From the NCBI GenBank assembly GCA_011523655.1, contig WTGH01000038.1, forward strand, positions 90,565 through 154,564: 64,000 nt of DNA. Direction: 5' to 3'. Of this stretch, positions 33,732 through 46,624 are shown one piece after another; the first letter of the stretch is position 1, and each line of letters starts with the position of its first letter. The DNA comes from Rhodospirillaceae bacterium (GTDB lineage Bacteria > Pseudomonadota > Alphaproteobacteria > Bin65). The notes below the pieces were generated by a model. The model saw only the letters and a list, made by a program, of their open reading frames with translations, had not been told where the DNA came from and searched no databases. The position numbers and the translations under genes are program-made.

Positions 33732-34757
33732 ATGACGGATCGCAATGCCGGCCCGGACGCCGATTTCGAGCGGACCGTCCGGGACCTGATCGACAGCAAG
33801 ACCAAACCGCTCGGCGCCCTGGGGCAGGTCGAGGCGGTCGCGCTGCAGTTGGCGCGCGCGACCGGGACCGTCGCGCCACGGCTCGACTCCTGCGAACTGA
33901 CGATCTTCGCAGCGGATCACGGCATCGCGGCGGAGGGCGTATCGGCCTACCCCCAGGCCGTGACCCGCGAGATGGTGCGCAATTTTCTCAACCGCGGCGC
34001 CGCCGCCAATGTCTTCGCCGCCGCTGTCGACGCATCGGTCCGGGTGGTGGATGCCGGGGTGGCCGGCGAACCGCTAGACCATCCGGACCTCGTCCGGCGC
34101 CGGATCGGGCCCGGCACTGGGAATTTCCTGGCCGGGCCGGCCATGACCGGGGTGCAATGCGACGAGGCCTTGCAGGCCGGCCGGCAGCTTGCCGAAGACA
34201 GCCCGGCCGATGTCCTGTGCTTCGGCGAAATGGGCATCGGCAACACCTCCGCGGCAACGCTCCTCGCCCACAAGCTGCTCGGCCTCCCGGTCGCGGACCT
34301 TGCCGGGCGCGGCACCGGGCTGGACGATGCCGGTCTGGCGCACAAGACAGCCATTCTCGAAGCCGCCGCAGTGCGGACCGCGCCGGACCTGAGTGCCGCG
34401 CACGCGCTGGCGGAATATGGCGGCTTCGAGATCGCGATGATGACCGGGGCCATGCTGGGCGCAGCGCAATCGAACCGGCCGGTTCTGGTCGACGGCTTCA
34501 TTTCGACGGCCGCGGCGCTCGTGGCGCTCGGTATCGAGCCGGTTGTCCGGCGAACCCTGATCTACGCCCATCGCTCTGCCGAGCACGGGCACCGGACGAT
34601 GCTCGATGCGCTCGCCGCCCGGCCGATCCTCGACCTGGAGATGCGCCTCGGCGAAGGCACCGGCGCGCTGCTGGCGTGGCCGGTCGTCCGGGCGGCGTCG
34701 GCGATGCTCACGGACATGGCGAGTTTCGAGAGCGCCGGCGTCAGCGGGCCGGCCTAG
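33732..34757 (+). CDS. cobT: Nicotinate-nucleotide--dimethylbenzimidazole phosphoribosyltransferase
   Basis: 341-residue enzyme making alpha-ribazole phosphate, the lower-ligand precursor of cobalamin (called CobU in the aerobic-pathway naming). It has LIDSKTKPLGALGQVE at the N-terminus, FAADHGIAAEGVSAYPQ, FGEMGIGNTSAATLL and the catalytic glutamate in EMRLGEGTGALLAWP near the C-terminus. The start at ATG 33732 lies 58 bases after the MoxR gene with no strong ribosome binding site, and cobS follows 16 bases after its stop. Confidence 0.95.
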   Translation: MTDRNAGPDADFERTVRDLIDSKTKPLGALGQVEAVALQLARATGTVAPRLDSCELTIFAADHGIAAEGVSAYPQAVTREMVRNFLNRGAAANVFAAAVDASVRVVDAGVAGEPLDHPDLVRRRIGPGTGNFLAGPAMTGVQCDEALQAGRQLAEDSPADVLCFGEMGIGNTSAATLLAHKLLGLPVADLAGRGTGLDDAGLAHKTAILEAAAVRTAPDLSAAHALAEYGGFEIAMMTGAMLGAAQSNRPVLVDGFISTAAALVALGIEPVVRRTLIYAHRSAEHGHRTMLDALAARPILDLEMRLGEGTGALLAWPVVRAASAMLTDMASFESAGVSGPA

Positions 34758-34773
34758 AGCCGGGGAGCGTGGG

Positions 34774-35544
34774 ATGCGGTCCGCGCTCGCCCGGCAGTGG
34801 CTCCTGTTCCGGCTCGCCTGCCAGATGCTGACGCGGTTTCCCGCGGCGCAGGGCGTCGACTACGCGCCCGAACTCGATGCTGCCGCCGTGCGCTACTATC
34901 CGGCGGTCGGCATTCTCGTCGGGCTGGCTGGCGGCGCGGTCTTTGCGGCGTCATACGGCCTGTTCGGCCCGTTCTCTGCGGCCGTGCTGGCCCTGGCCGC
35001 CACCGCGCTGCTGACCGGCGCCATGCATGAGGACGGGCTCGCCGACACGGCGGACGGCATCGGCGCCGGGCGCACCGCCGAGCGAGCGCTGGAGATCATG
35101 CGCGACAGCCGGATCGGCGTCTACGGCGTGCTGGCCCTCGGCCTGGTCCTGGCGACGCGGGTTTTCGCCCTGACCGGGCTCACCCCGTGGACCGGCTTCG
35201 CAATTCTGGTGGCCGCTCACGGGTTGAGCCGCTGGAGCGTCGTCATCGTCATCGCGACCGCCCGCTATGTGCGGTCCTCGGGTACGGCGACCCCTGTCGC
35301 CGGCCCGGTTTCGCAGGCCTCGCACGTCGCTGCCGGAGCGACGGCGCTGGCATGTCTCGCGCTGGTCGGGCTTGTCGCATCGCCGGTGGCCGCGCTCGGC
35401 GCGCTCGGTGGGCTCGCCTGCGGCCACGTCGCGGTCCGGGCGTTCTTCCAGCCGAAATTGAAGGGCTATACCGGCGATACGTTGGGCGCGACGCAGCAGA
35501 TCAGCGAAGTGGGCGCCTATCTCGGCCTGCTGGCCTGCCTTTGA
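34774..35544 (+). CDS. cobS: Adenosylcobinamide-GDP ribazoletransferase (cobalamin synthase)
   Basis: 256-residue membrane enzyme joining adenosylcobinamide-GDP and alpha-ribazole, the last assembly step (CobV in aerobic naming). The acidic motif HEDGLADTADGIGAGR, which binds Mg2+, is intact at about residues 85-100, and the rest is hydrophobic with six or seven helices. The start at ATG 34774 gives MRSALARQWLLFRLACQMLTRFP, the usual CobS opening, with GGGGAG upstream. The downstream cobD gene is convergent. Confidence 0.94.
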   Translation: MRSALARQWLLFRLACQMLTRFPAAQGVDYAPELDAAAVRYYPAVGILVGLAGGAVFAASYGLFGPFSAAVLALAATALLTGAMHEDGLADTADGIGAGRTAERALEIMRDSRIGVYGVLALGLVLATRVFALTGLTPWTGFAILVAAHGLSRWSVVIVIATARYVRSSGTATPVAGPVSQASHVAAGATALACLALVGLVASPVAALGALGGLACGHVAVRAFFQPKLKGYTGDTLGATQQISEVGAYLGLLACL

Positions 35545-35566
35545 CGCAGCGCGGCTTCTGATCGGG

Positions 35567-36571
35567 CTATCGTGATTTCTTGAGAGCTGCCGCGAGCGCG
35601 CCGTCGAGCCGGGTCCAGGCGTCCTCGTCCGCGGGCAGGCCGAAGCGCAGCCAGTCGGGCCGGTCCGGAAAGTCGCGGACCAGAATGCCGGCGCGTCCCA
35701 GCGCGTCGGCTACGGCCGGCGCTTTCTGGTGCCGCACCAGGCGGAACAGCGACGTGTACCCGACCGATTCGAGGCCGTATCCGGCCAGCAGCGAAGCCAG
35801 CCTGGCGCCGGCCGTTGTCAGCCGCCCGGCCGTCGCCTGCCGCCACGCCGCGTCGTTGAGCGCCATGCAGGAAATGTGGATCGCGACGCCGGAAACCGGC
35901 CACGGCCCGAGCGCCTGTTCCACGCGCTCCACGACGGCGCGCTCGCCGATCAGAAAGCCGAGGCGCAGCCCGGCCAGCCCGTAGGCCTTGCCGAACGAGC
36001 GCAGGACGATCAGGCCCGGCAGCGGGACGAGGGAAACGGCGCTGAGGTGCGCGTCGCCGAATTCGGCGAAGGCCTCGTCGACAATCAGCCGGCCGCCGCG
36101 CCGCGCCCTTTGCGTTTGCAGGGTTTCGATCGCCGCCGCTTCCAGCCGTCGTCCGTCGGGATTGTTCGGATTGCACAGGATGGCGACGCTGCCGGAATGC
36201 AGCACGTCCGGTCCGGCGCCTTCCAGGACCGCGGCGCCGGCGGCCGACCAGACGGCGGCATGTTCGCCATAGGTCGGCGCGAGGACGGAGACCTGCGCCG
36301 CCGGAAGGATGCGGGGCAGGGTCGAGATGATGAGCTGGGTTCCCGCGGCGACGGCGATCGTCTCCGGATCGCGTGCGCCGTAGGCTTTCGCCGCCGCTTC
36401 CTTGAGCTGCCGGATTTGTGCCCGCTCCGGCAGGCGCGTATAGGCTGTGTCGGGGATTGCCGGCACGGGATAGGAGAAGGGGTTGATGCCGGTCGACAGG
36501 TCGATCAGCGGTTCCGGCGCGTCGGGAAACCGCCGGCGCAGACGGGAGAGATCGCCGCCGTGGCGAATCAT
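35567..36571 (-). CDS. cobD: Threonine-phosphate decarboxylase (CobD/CobC)
   Basis: 334-residue PLP enzyme of the class I aminotransferase fold. It makes (R)-1-amino-2-propanol phosphate for the nucleotide loop. The N-terminal MIRHGGDLSRLRRRFPD...LIDLSTGINPF is characteristic, NPNNPDGR binds PLP, and the Schiff-base lysine is in RSFGKAYGLAGLRLG. It is divergent from cbiB, whose start is 48 bases away. The cbiB product uses this enzyme's product, so the two are probably co-regulated from the short shared gap. Confidence 0.94.
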   Translation of the reverse strand: MIRHGGDLSRLRRRFPDAPEPLIDLSTGINPFSYPVPAIPDTAYTRLPERAQIRQLKEAAAKAYGARDPETIAVAAGTQLIISTLPRILPAAQVSVLAPTYGEHAAVWSAAGAAVLEGAGPDVLHSGSVAILCNPNNPDGRRLEAAAIETLQTQRARRGGRLIVDEAFAEFGDAHLSAVSLVPLPGLIVLRSFGKAYGLAGLRLGFLIGERAVVERVEQALGPWPVSGVAIHISCMALNDAAWRQATAGRLTTAGARLASLLAGYGLESVGYTSLFRLVRHQKAPAVADALGRAGILVRDFPDRPDWLRFGLPADEDAWTRLDGALAAALKKSR

Positions 36572-36619
36572 GCGGCGGAGTCCGGCCCGTTCGGGGGCCG
36601 TCCGGCTGCGGCGGGGGTC

Positions 36620-37615
36620 ATGACTGCCGAAATGTGGTTCGAGACCAATCTGCTTCTCCTGGCCGCCGCCCTCCTGGTCGAGGCGGCGTTCGGCTATCCG
36701 AAGAGCCTGACCCGCCGGCTGGGCCATCCGGTCATGTGGATCGGCGCGCTCATCGCGCGAATCGAGCGCCGCTGGAACCGGCCGACCTTGCCCGATCCGC
36801 AGCGGCGCCTCAACGGTGTGTGGTGCGTTGCGGCAATGCTGATCGTCTCGATTGGCGTCGCGGCCCTGCTGCAGAGCGCCGCCACCCTGCTTCTGCCGTG
36901 GCTGGCCGCAGGGCTCTGCCTGGCCGTTCTCGCGTCGTCGCTGTTTGCGCAGCGCAGCCTGCACGACCATGTGGCGGCGGTCCGCGAAGGGCTGACATTC
37001 GGCGGGGTGCCGGAAGGGAGAAAACAGGTCGCGCGCATCGTCGGCCGCGATCCCGAAACCCTCGACGAGGCCGGCGTCGCCCGCGCCGCGATCGAAAGCC
37101 TGGCCGAGAATTTTTCCGACGGCGTGACGGCGCCCGCGATCTGGTGCGCCCTGTTCGGGTTGCCCGGCGCGGCGGCCTACAAGGCGATCAACACGGCGGA
37201 CAGCATGATCGGCCACAGGAACGAACGCTACGGACAGTTCGGGCGTTTTGCGGCCAAACTCGACGATCTGGTTAACCTGCCGGCCTCGCGGCTGAGCGCC
37301 GGCTGGATCGTGCTGGCGGCGGCGATCATGCCCGGCGCATCGCCGGCCGGTGCGCTGCGGGCGGTCTGGCGCGACGCCCGCCGCCACCATTCGCCCAACG
37401 CCGGCTGGCCGGAAGCCGCCATGGCCGGCGCGCTCGGGCTGCGGATCGGCGGTCCGCGGCAGTATGCCGAATCCTTCGTCGACGATCCGTGGATGGGCGA
37501 CGGACGCGCCGCGGCGACGGCGGACGATATCGGCCGGGCCCTGGGCCTGTATCGCCGCGCCTGCGCGATCCAGATCGCTGCCGCCTGTGTCCTGTTTCTC
37601 GCTATCGCGCTATAG
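36620..37615 (+). CDS. cbiB: Adenosylcobinamide-phosphate synthase (CbiB/CobD)
   Basis: 331-residue membrane protein that attaches aminopropanol phosphate to adenosylcobyric acid. It shows [40 protein letters not shown] and [34 protein letters not shown] blocks, with four or five helices. The start at ATG 36620 is after GGCGGGGGTC, a modest ribosome binding site. The last 14 bases overlap the 3-prime end of the convergent cobQ gene. Confidence 0.94.
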   Translation: MTAEMWFETNLLLLAAALLVEAAFGYPKSLTRRLGHPVMWIGALIARIERRWNRPTLPDPQRRLNGVWCVAAMLIVSIGVAALLQSAATLLLPWLAAGLCLAVLASSLFAQRSLHDHVAAVREGLTFGGVPEGRKQVARIVGRDPETLDEAGVARAAIESLAENFSDGVTAPAIWCALFGLPGAAAYKAINTADSMIGHRNERYGQFGRFAAKLDDLVNLPASRLSAGWIVLAAAIMPGASPAGALRAVWRDARRHHSPNAGWPEAAMAGALGLRIGGPRQYAESFVDDPWMGDGRAAATADDIGRALGLYRRACAIQIAAACVLFLAIAL

Positions 37616-39089
37616 CGATCAGCCGGTCGATATCGACATGCGTCTCGAGATGGACGGCCAGGCCGTCGAGCGTTTCGTCGACCAGGGCGTCGTGCGAGTC
37701 GATAGCGCTCTTCGCGCCGAAGCTGCGCAGCCATTCGGCACGATGCCGGTCGCCGCCGAACAGCCCATGCACATAGGTGCCGACAACCCGGCCGTCGGCC
37801 GACCGCGCACCGTCGGGCCTGCCGTCGGACAGCTGGTGGACCGGCCGCTCCGCATCCGGCCCGCAGGTCCGGCCCATATGGATTTCGTAGCCGGAAAACG
37901 GTGTGCCGCCCTCGACGGATTCACCCGTGACTTCGGCGACCGTTTTCGGGGCGGTCAGGACGGTCTCGACCTCCAGCAGTCCCAGACCGTCGACAGTACC
38001 CGGCGGGCCTTCCAGGCCGTCGGGGTCGGCTATCGTCCGGCCGAGCATCTGGAAGCCGCCGCACAGGCCGAGGACCCGTCCGCCGCGGCGCCGGTGCGCG
38101 AGGATGTCGATGTCCCAGCCTTCGTCGCGCAGGGCGGCCAGGTCGGCGATGGTGGCCTTGCTGCCGGGCAGGATGACGAGGTCGAGGCCGGGCGGCAGGG
38201 GCGCGCCGCGCTCGACCAGGATCAGTTCGACCGCCGGCTCGGCCTTCAAAGGGTCCAGATCGTCGAAATTGGCGATCCGCGGCAGGTGTGGCACGGCAAT
38301 CCGGACAGGCTTGCCCGCCGCGCCGCCTGTGTCCGCGTCGCCGTTTCTCTCGTCGTTCCGAGCCGAGAGATCATAGGAATCTTCGGCGGGCAGGTAACGG
38401 GCGGGTTCGAAGAAGGGCACCAGCCCGAGGGCCGGCCATCCGGTGCGCCGGGCAATCTCCGCCATGCCGTCTTCGAACAGGGAAGGGTCACCGCGCATCT
38501 TGTTGACGATGAAGCCGGCGATCAGGGCGGCGTCCGACGGTGCGATGACGGCCCCGGTGCCGACGAGCGAGGCGATCACGCCGCCGCGGTCGATGTCGCC
38601 GATCAGCACGACGGGTATGTCGGCGGCGGCGGCGAAGCCCATGTTGGCGATGTCCGCTTCCCGCAGGTTGGTCTCCGAGGCGCCGCCGGCACCTTCGACG
38701 ACGACGAAATCCGCGCCCCGGCGCACTTTCGCGAAACTCTCCATCACCTGTGGCATCAGCCGGGGTTTGATGGTCTGGAATTCCCGGGCGCGGGCGTCGC
38801 CGGTCACCTTGCCCTGCACCACGATTTGCGCGCCGGTCTCCGAACTCGGCTTCAGCAGGACCGGATTCATGTGAACGCTCGGGGCGACGCGCGCAGCCCG
38901 CGCCTGGAGCGCCTGGGCCCGGCCGATTTCGCCGCCGTCGGCCGTCACGGCGGCGTTATTCGACATGTTCTGGGGCTTGAACGGGCGGACCGTATGGCCG
39001 CGGTTCGAGAGGGCGCGCAACAGGCCGGCGGCGAGGACCGATTTGCCGACATTCGACCCGGTGCCCTGCAGCATGACCGCCCGGCCCAT
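37602..39089 (-). CDS. cobQ: Cobyric acid synthase (glutamine-hydrolysing)
   Basis: 495-residue enzyme amidating four side chains of adenosylcobyrinate diamide. The N-terminal P-loop domain ([18 protein letters not shown]) is followed by [12 protein letters not shown], and the C-terminal glutaminase domain has the nucleophile in [10 protein letters not shown] and the catalytic His in TYVHGLF. Three in-frame ATG codons lie 15 bases apart at 39104, 39089 and 39074, created by a triplicated 15-base unit. The middle one is chosen because relatives begin M-x-R-A-x-M-x-Q-G-T. It is transcribed with cobO and cobU upstream. Confidence 0.93.
   Translation of the reverse strand: MGRAVMLQGTGSNVGKSVLAAGLLRALSNRGHTVRPFKPQNMSNNAAVTADGGEIGRAQALQARAARVAPSVHMNPVLLKPSSETGAQIVVQGKVTGDARAREFQTIKPRLMPQVMESFAKVRRGADFVVVEGAGGASETNLREADIANMGFAAAADIPVVLIGDIDRGGVIASLVGTGAVIAPSDAALIAGFIVNKMRGDPSLFEDGMAEIARRTGWPALGLVPFFEPARYLPAEDSYDLSARNDERNGDADTGGAAGKPVRIAVPHLPRIANFDDLDPLKAEPAVELILVERGAPLPPGLDLVILPGSKATIADLAALRDEGWDIDILAHRRRGGRVLGLCGGFQMLGRTIADPDGLEGPPGTVDGLGLLEVETVLTAPKTVAEVTGESVEGGTPFSGYEIHMGRTCGPDAERPVHQLSDGRPDGARSADGRVVGTYVHGLFGGDRHRAEWLRSFGAKSAIDSHDALVDETLDGLAVHLETHVDIDRLIAIAR
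37608..37617. repeat. 10-bp palindrome at the cbiB/cobQ convergent overlap
   Basis: CGCTATAGCG covers the cbiB stop codon (TAG, 37613-37615) and lies 4 bases from the cobQ stop (37602-37604). It is the only structure available for ending both transcripts here. Confidence 0.4.
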
Positions 39090-39110
39090 GACCGCTCCGC
39101 CCATGACCGC
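39072..39110. repeat. 15-bp tandem repeat at the cobQ start
   Basis: CATGACCGC occurs at 39072, 39087 and 39102, exactly 15 bases apart. On the minus strand each copy supplies GCGGTCATG, giving three alternative start codons for cobQ. Confidence 0.8.
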
Positions 39111-39136
39111 CCTGCCTTAAACGCCCTTGGGGGGCA

Positions 39137-39751
39137 TCAGTATTCGATCCCTTCCTGGGTCTTCACGCCGGCTTTGAAATGATGCTTCACGAGAGTCATC
39201 TCGGTGACGAGATCGGCGGCCTCGACCAGCGGCGCCTTGGCGTTGCGGCCGGTCACCACGACATGCAGCGTCTCGGGTCGCGCGGCGAGCCCCGCCAGAA
39301 CTTCGTCAAGCGGCAGGTAATCGTAGCGCAGGGCGATATTCAGTTCGTCCAGGATTACCAGGCCGAAGTCCGGGTTCGCCATCATGGCGAGGGCTATCTC
39401 CCACGCCTTCCGGCACGCCGCGATATCGCGCGCCTTGTCCTGGGTTTCCCAGGTGAAGCCCTCGCCCAGCGCATGCCATTCGACCATGTCCGGCGCCATC
39501 GCCTCGAGCGCGATCTTCTCGCCGGTCGACCAGGCGCCCTTGATAAACTGCACGACGCCGACCCTGCGGCCCCGGCCGATCATGCGCAACGCCAGGCCGA
39601 AGGCGGCGGTCGACTTGCCCTTGCCGGTGCCGGTGTGGACCATCAGCAGGCCCTTCTCGATCTGCTTCGAGGCGACCTCGGCGTCCTGGACCGCCTTGCG
39701 GTGGGCCATCTTCGCCTTGTGGCGGGCCGTGTCTTGGGTGTTGTCGCTCAT
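39137..39751 (-). CDS. cobO: Corrinoid adenosyltransferase CobO
   Basis: 204-residue ATP:cob(I)alamin adenosyltransferase of the CobA/CobO type. The P-loop reads HTGTGKGKSTAAFGLALRM (about residues 39-57), followed by QFIKGAWSTGE, GEGFTWETQD and VILDELNIALRYDYL. It loads the upper adenosyl ligand on cobyrinate diamide. The start overlaps the cobU stop by ATGA, and cobQ begins 47 bases downstream. The central GVVQFIKG segment separates it from PduO types. Confidence 0.95.
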   Translation of the reverse strand: MSDNTQDTARHKAKMAHRKAVQDAEVASKQIEKGLLMVHTGTGKGKSTAAFGLALRMIGRGRRVGVVQFIKGAWSTGEKIALEAMAPDMVEWHALGEGFTWETQDKARDIAACRKAWEIALAMMANPDFGLVILDELNIALRYDYLPLDEVLAGLAARPETLHVVVTGRNAKAPLVEAADLVTEMTLVKHHFKAGVKTQEGIEY

Positions 39752-40269
39752 TCCGTTCCTTTGACGATGGTCGGTATCCCGGCCACCATGAAGTGCACAT
39801 GTTGTGCGACCGCAGCAACCCTGCGGTGCAGGCTGCCGGCGGCATCGCGGAAGTCGCGGGCGAGCCGGTTTTCCGGGACGATTCCCAGGCCGACTTCGTT
39901 CGAAACCAGAACGGTCCTGCCGTTCCGGCGTTCCAGCGCTTCGATCAGTCCGTCTTCCGCAGGGCCGACCGGGCGATCCTCGATCATTAGGTTGTTGAGC
40001 CACAGGGTCAGGCAGTCGACCAGCACCGGCGCGCCGTCCGGGGCGGCATCCAGGGCGGCGGCGAGGTCGAGCGGCGCCTCGACGGTCCGCCATCCGTCGC
40101 CGCGCCGTTTGCGGTGGTTGTCGATGCGCCGGCGCATTTCGTCGTCCAGGGCTTCGGCCGTCGCGATGTAGTACCAGGGCGGCGGTGCGGCCTCGACCAG
40201 CGCCTCGCCATGGCGGCTCTTGCCCGAGCGCACGCCCCCGAGGACGAGAGTGAGGTTATCGAGAGTCAT
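39748..40269 (-). CDS. cobU: Adenosylcobinamide kinase/guanylyltransferase (CobU/CobP)
   Basis: 173-residue bifunctional enzyme that phosphorylates adenosylcobinamide and then adds GMP. The P-loop is LVLGGVRSGKSRHGEAL at the N-terminus, HRKRRGDGWRTVEAP carries the guanylylated histidine, and LVDCLTLWLNNLM is typical. The start at ATG 40269 gives MTLDNLTLVLGG; a longer upstream frame has no homology features. It heads the leftward cobU-cobO-cobQ unit and shares a 178-base control region with the rightward DUF1636-cobW-cobN operon. Confidence 0.95.
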   Translation of the reverse strand: MTLDNLTLVLGGVRSGKSRHGEALVEAAPPPWYYIATAEALDDEMRRRIDNHRKRRGDGWRTVEAPLDLAAALDAAPDGAPVLVDCLTLWLNNLMIEDRPVGPAEDGLIEALERRNGRTVLVSNEVGLGIVPENRLARDFRDAAGSLHRRVAAVAQHVHFMVAGIPTIVKGTE

Positions 40270-40341
40270 GGCGCTCCCGGATCGTGCGGTTCGGCGCGGC
40301 GGTTCCAGAATTCGCCGCCCGGAACCGGCCCGGCCATTCGC

Positions 40342-40369
40342 TTGACACCCCTTCGGGCGCACGCATAAG
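40342..40369 (+). promoter_or_regulatory. Predicted sigma70 promoter of the DUF1636-cobW-cobN operon
   Basis: TTGACA (40342-40347) followed after 16 bases by CATAAG (40364-40369). It lies 80-105 bases before the DUF1636 start. I could not find a cobalamin-riboswitch B12 box in the 178-base gap. Confidence 0.5.
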
Positions 40370-40447
40370 TAGCCGCGTCAACGCCTTTAGCCTAGGCGCA
40401 AATTGGATGCAGCCGGGCCGGACAGGGTGCAACAGGGGCACATAAGG

Positions 40448-40858
40448 ATGACCGACCGGCGCCCGGTTCTGCATATCTGCCTGACCTGCAAGCCGGCCGG
40501 GGAGGAGCCCGCCGCGCCGGGCGAGGACACCGCGGGCGCCCGGCTGCACCGGGCGGTTACGGACCGGCTGCGTGCGCGGCGTCTGGCGGCCTCGGTCCGG
40601 GTCAATCCGGTCACCTGCATGGCCAACTGCGAGCAGGGTTGCAGCCTGGCGGTCTCGGCGCCCGGTAAATGGGCCTATCTCGCCGGGTATCTGTCGGCCG
40701 AACTGGCGGACGACGTGATCGACTACGCGCTCGTCTACGCCGCATCGAAAACCGGCGTCGTCATGCCGTCGAAGCGCGCGCCGTCATTGCGCGACGTCAT
40801 CGTCGCCCGCGTGCCGGCCCATCCCGACGATCTCCCCGAACCGCGAGAGAGCGCATGA
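40448..40858 (+). CDS. DUF1636 family metal-binding protein
   Basis: 136-residue thioredoxin-like protein of the DUF1636 family, likely a 2Fe-2S or metal-binding protein. Cysteines are at HICLTCKP near the N-terminus and at TCMANCEQGCS in the middle, four to five in all, which fits a cluster-binding role. Family members often sit beside cobW and cobN, as here, and may help deliver cobalt. ATG 40448 follows CAGGGGCACATAAGG; an in-frame TTG at 40403 is less likely. The stop overlaps the cobW start by ATGA. Confidence 0.9.
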   Translation: MTDRRPVLHICLTCKPAGEEPAAPGEDTAGARLHRAVTDRLRARRLAASVRVNPVTCMANCEQGCSLAVSAPGKWAYLAGYLSAELADDVIDYALVYAASKTGVVMPSKRAPSLRDVIVARVPAHPDDLPEPRESA

Positions 40859-41892
40859 GTTATTCCGCCGCCAAGATCCCGGCCACGATCATCACCGGCT
40901 TCCTCGGCGCCGGGAAGACGACCATGGTGCGCCATCTGCTCGGCAACGCGAACGGCCGGCGGCTCGCCGTCATCGTCAACGAGTTCGGCGCCGAAGGCGT
41001 CGACGGCGAAACGCTGAAGAGTTGCGGGATCGAGGATTGCCCGGAGGAGAATATCGTCGAGCTCGCCAACGGCTGCCTGTGCTGCACCGTGGCCGACGAT
41101 TTCTTGCCGACCATGCAGGCGCTGATCGACCGGGACGAACCGCCCGATCATATCGTCATCGAGACCTCGGGTCTGGCGCTGCCCAAGCCGCTTATCAAGG
41201 CCTTCGACTGGCCGGCGATCCGCTCGCGGATGACGGTGGACGGCGTGGTCGCCGTGATCGACGGGCCGGCGGTCGCCGAAGGCCGTTTCGCCGACGATCT
41301 GGAGGCCGTCGAGGCGATGCGCCGGGAAGACCCCTCCATCGAACACGACAACCCGCTCCAGGAACTCTACGAAGACCAGTTGATGGCGGCGGATATCGTC
41401 GTGCTCAACAAGACGGACCTGCTGGAAGCGGAGACGCTGCCGGAGTTGCGCGACTCGATCGCCGCGTCGGCCGGCCGCCCGCTCAGGATGATCGCGACCC
41501 GGGAAGGCGCGGTCGATCCGGCGGTCCTGCTCGGCCTCGATGCGGCGGCGGAGGATGATCTCGACGCCCGGCCGTCGCACCATGACGGCGAGGACGACCA
41601 CGAGCACGACGACTTCGAATCCTTCGACGTGGCGCTCGGGGAAATCGCGTCGCCGGAGGCTTTTGCCGACCGCCTGTCGCAAATTGCGGCCGCGCACGAC
41701 ATCCTCCGGATCAAGGGCTTCGCCGCGGTCGCCGGCAAGCCGATGCGCCTTGCCGTTCAGGGAGTCGGGCAACGGATCAACCATCACTACGACCGTCCCT
41801 GGGCTGTCGAAGAAAGCCGCGAGACCCGTCTGGTCGTCATCGGGCAGACCGGCATGGACCGCCCGGCCATTACCGCGGCGCTTGCCGCCTGA
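40855..41892 (+). CDS. cobW: CobW-family GTP-binding metallochaperone
   Basis: 345-residue G3E GTPase thought to deliver cobalt for cobalamin synthesis. Walker A is GFLGAGKTT (residues 15-23), the metal-binding CXCC is GCLCC (C74, C76, C77), and the base-recognition motif is VLNKTD. A histidine/aspartate-rich loop (HHDGEDDHEHDDF, about 242-254) is typical of CobW and a likely metal reservoir. A CobW C-terminal domain follows (SPEAFADRLSQIAAAHDILRIKGF). It lies directly upstream of cobN with a 3-base gap, the standard association in aerobic cob clusters. Confidence 0.96.
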   Translation: MSYSAAKIPATIITGFLGAGKTTMVRHLLGNANGRRLAVIVNEFGAEGVDGETLKSCGIEDCPEENIVELANGCLCCTVADDFLPTMQALIDRDEPPDHIVIETSGLALPKPLIKAFDWPAIRSRMTVDGVVAVIDGPAVAEGRFADDLEAVEAMRREDPSIEHDNPLQELYEDQLMAADIVVLNKTDLLEAETLPELRDSIAASAGRPLRMIATREGAVDPAVLLGLDAAAEDDLDARPSHHDGEDDHEHDDFESFDVALGEIASPEAFADRLSQIAAAHDILRIKGFAAVAGKPMRLAVQGVGQRINHHYDRPWAVEESRETRLVVIGQTGMDRPAITAALAA

Positions 41893-41895
41893 CCC

Positions 41896-45263
<3,368 letters not shown>

Positions 45264-45267
<4 letters not shown>

Positions 45268-46613
45268 CCGGCCCGTCAATCGAAAGCGCGGCCAGAGGCT
45301 GGTGCCCGTCCCTGTTGACGCCCATGGAGTCGGGCGACGGTCTGCTGGTGCGGGTCAAGCCGCGCGCGGCGACGCTGACGGCCGGGCAGGCGGAGGCCGT
45401 GGCGCAGGCGGCCCGGCGCTACGGCAACGGCATGATAGAGCCGACCAACCGGGGGCATCTGCAGGTCCGCGGCCTGACGGACGGCACGGTCGACGGATTC
45501 GCTGCAGCGATGGCCGGGATCGGGCTCGCCGCCGCAAAGCCGGAGGCGGAGGCAGTGCGCAACGTCCTCGCCGATCCGCTGGGGCCGGACGATCCCGCCG
45601 CGCGATTCGATTCGCATGCGCTGGCGCACCGGCTGAGCGCGGTTCTGGAATCCGATCCGGCTTTCCACGCCCTGCCGGACAAGTTCGGCCTTCTGGTCGA
45701 TGCCGGGGTCGCCCTGCCGCTCGCCGGCTGCACGGCCGATATCGCGATCCGGGCCGACGGCAACCGCCGGACGGTCGAGCCGGCCGGCGGTGACCGCGTG
45801 CTCCGCCTGCCGGAAGATGCGGTGGAAGACGCGGTCCGCCGGCTGCTGACGGCATTTCTGGCCTGGAGAAAGGGGGCGCAGGACGCGGCGGCCATTTCCG
45901 CGCCCCGGCGCATGAAATCGATGGTCGCCGCCTGCGGCGCCCATGCCGTTTTCGAGGCGGCGGGCCTGAACGGGGTCCGGCTGGCGGAATCCGGACCGCC
46001 GCGAGCGGCGGAACCTCCGCCGGCCGGCTTCGCTCCGGTGCGGGATGCGGCATGGGGGTATTTCGCGATTGCCGCGCCGTTCGGCAGCATGGAAGCCGAC
46101 GGTCTCGTTGCGCTGGCGGGTTTGTCGCGGCGCTATGCCGATGGCACGATCCGGGTAACGCCCTGGAAATCCTTTGTCCTGTGGGGCGTTTCGCCGGCGG
46201 ATGCTGCCGACCTCCGAACAGCGGCCGCGGATATCGGGCTCGTCGCGGAACCAAACGATCCGCGCCGCAGGATCGTCGCCTGTGCCGGCCGGCCGCGTTG
46301 TGCGAGCGGGCACGCCGACACCCGCGCCGACGCTGCCTTCCTGGCCGCTGCCGGGTTGCCGGGAACGGGAGTGCTCCACCTTTCCGGCTGCGCGAAAGGC
46401 TGCGCCCATCCGGCACCGGCTGCCGTGGCGCTGGTCGCGACGCCGGGCGGTTACAATCTTGTCCGGAACGGACGGGCGGGCGATGCGCCGGGACGCACAT
46501 ATCTGACCCGGGAAGCCGCGGCGGAGGCCCTGGCGGCCCCGAATCCGGTCGTCCCGATTCCGGCGGTTTGCGAAACCCCGGTTCGGCAACTCGCCGGGAC
46601 CGTGGCAGAATAG
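45264..46613 (+). CDS. cobG: Precorrin-3B synthase CobG
   Basis: 449-residue sulfite/nitrite reductase-fold monooxygenase that forms the gamma-lactone of precorrin-3B with O2. Its presence marks the aerobic pathway. The N-terminal half-domain has [20 protein letters not shown] and [13 protein letters not shown]. The Fe4S4 cysteines are C340, C346, C376 and C380 (CAGRPRC and GCAKGC). The start at ATG 45264 overlaps cobN by 4 bases. It is followed by cobH after 11 bases. Confidence 0.95.
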
Positions 46614-46624
46614 GGACGGTCAAC

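Noticed and set aside
40270..40447. Cobalamin riboswitch between cobU and DUF1636
   Set aside because: No B12-box-like sequence was found on either strand and the gap is slightly short for a full element. A covariance-model search would settle it.
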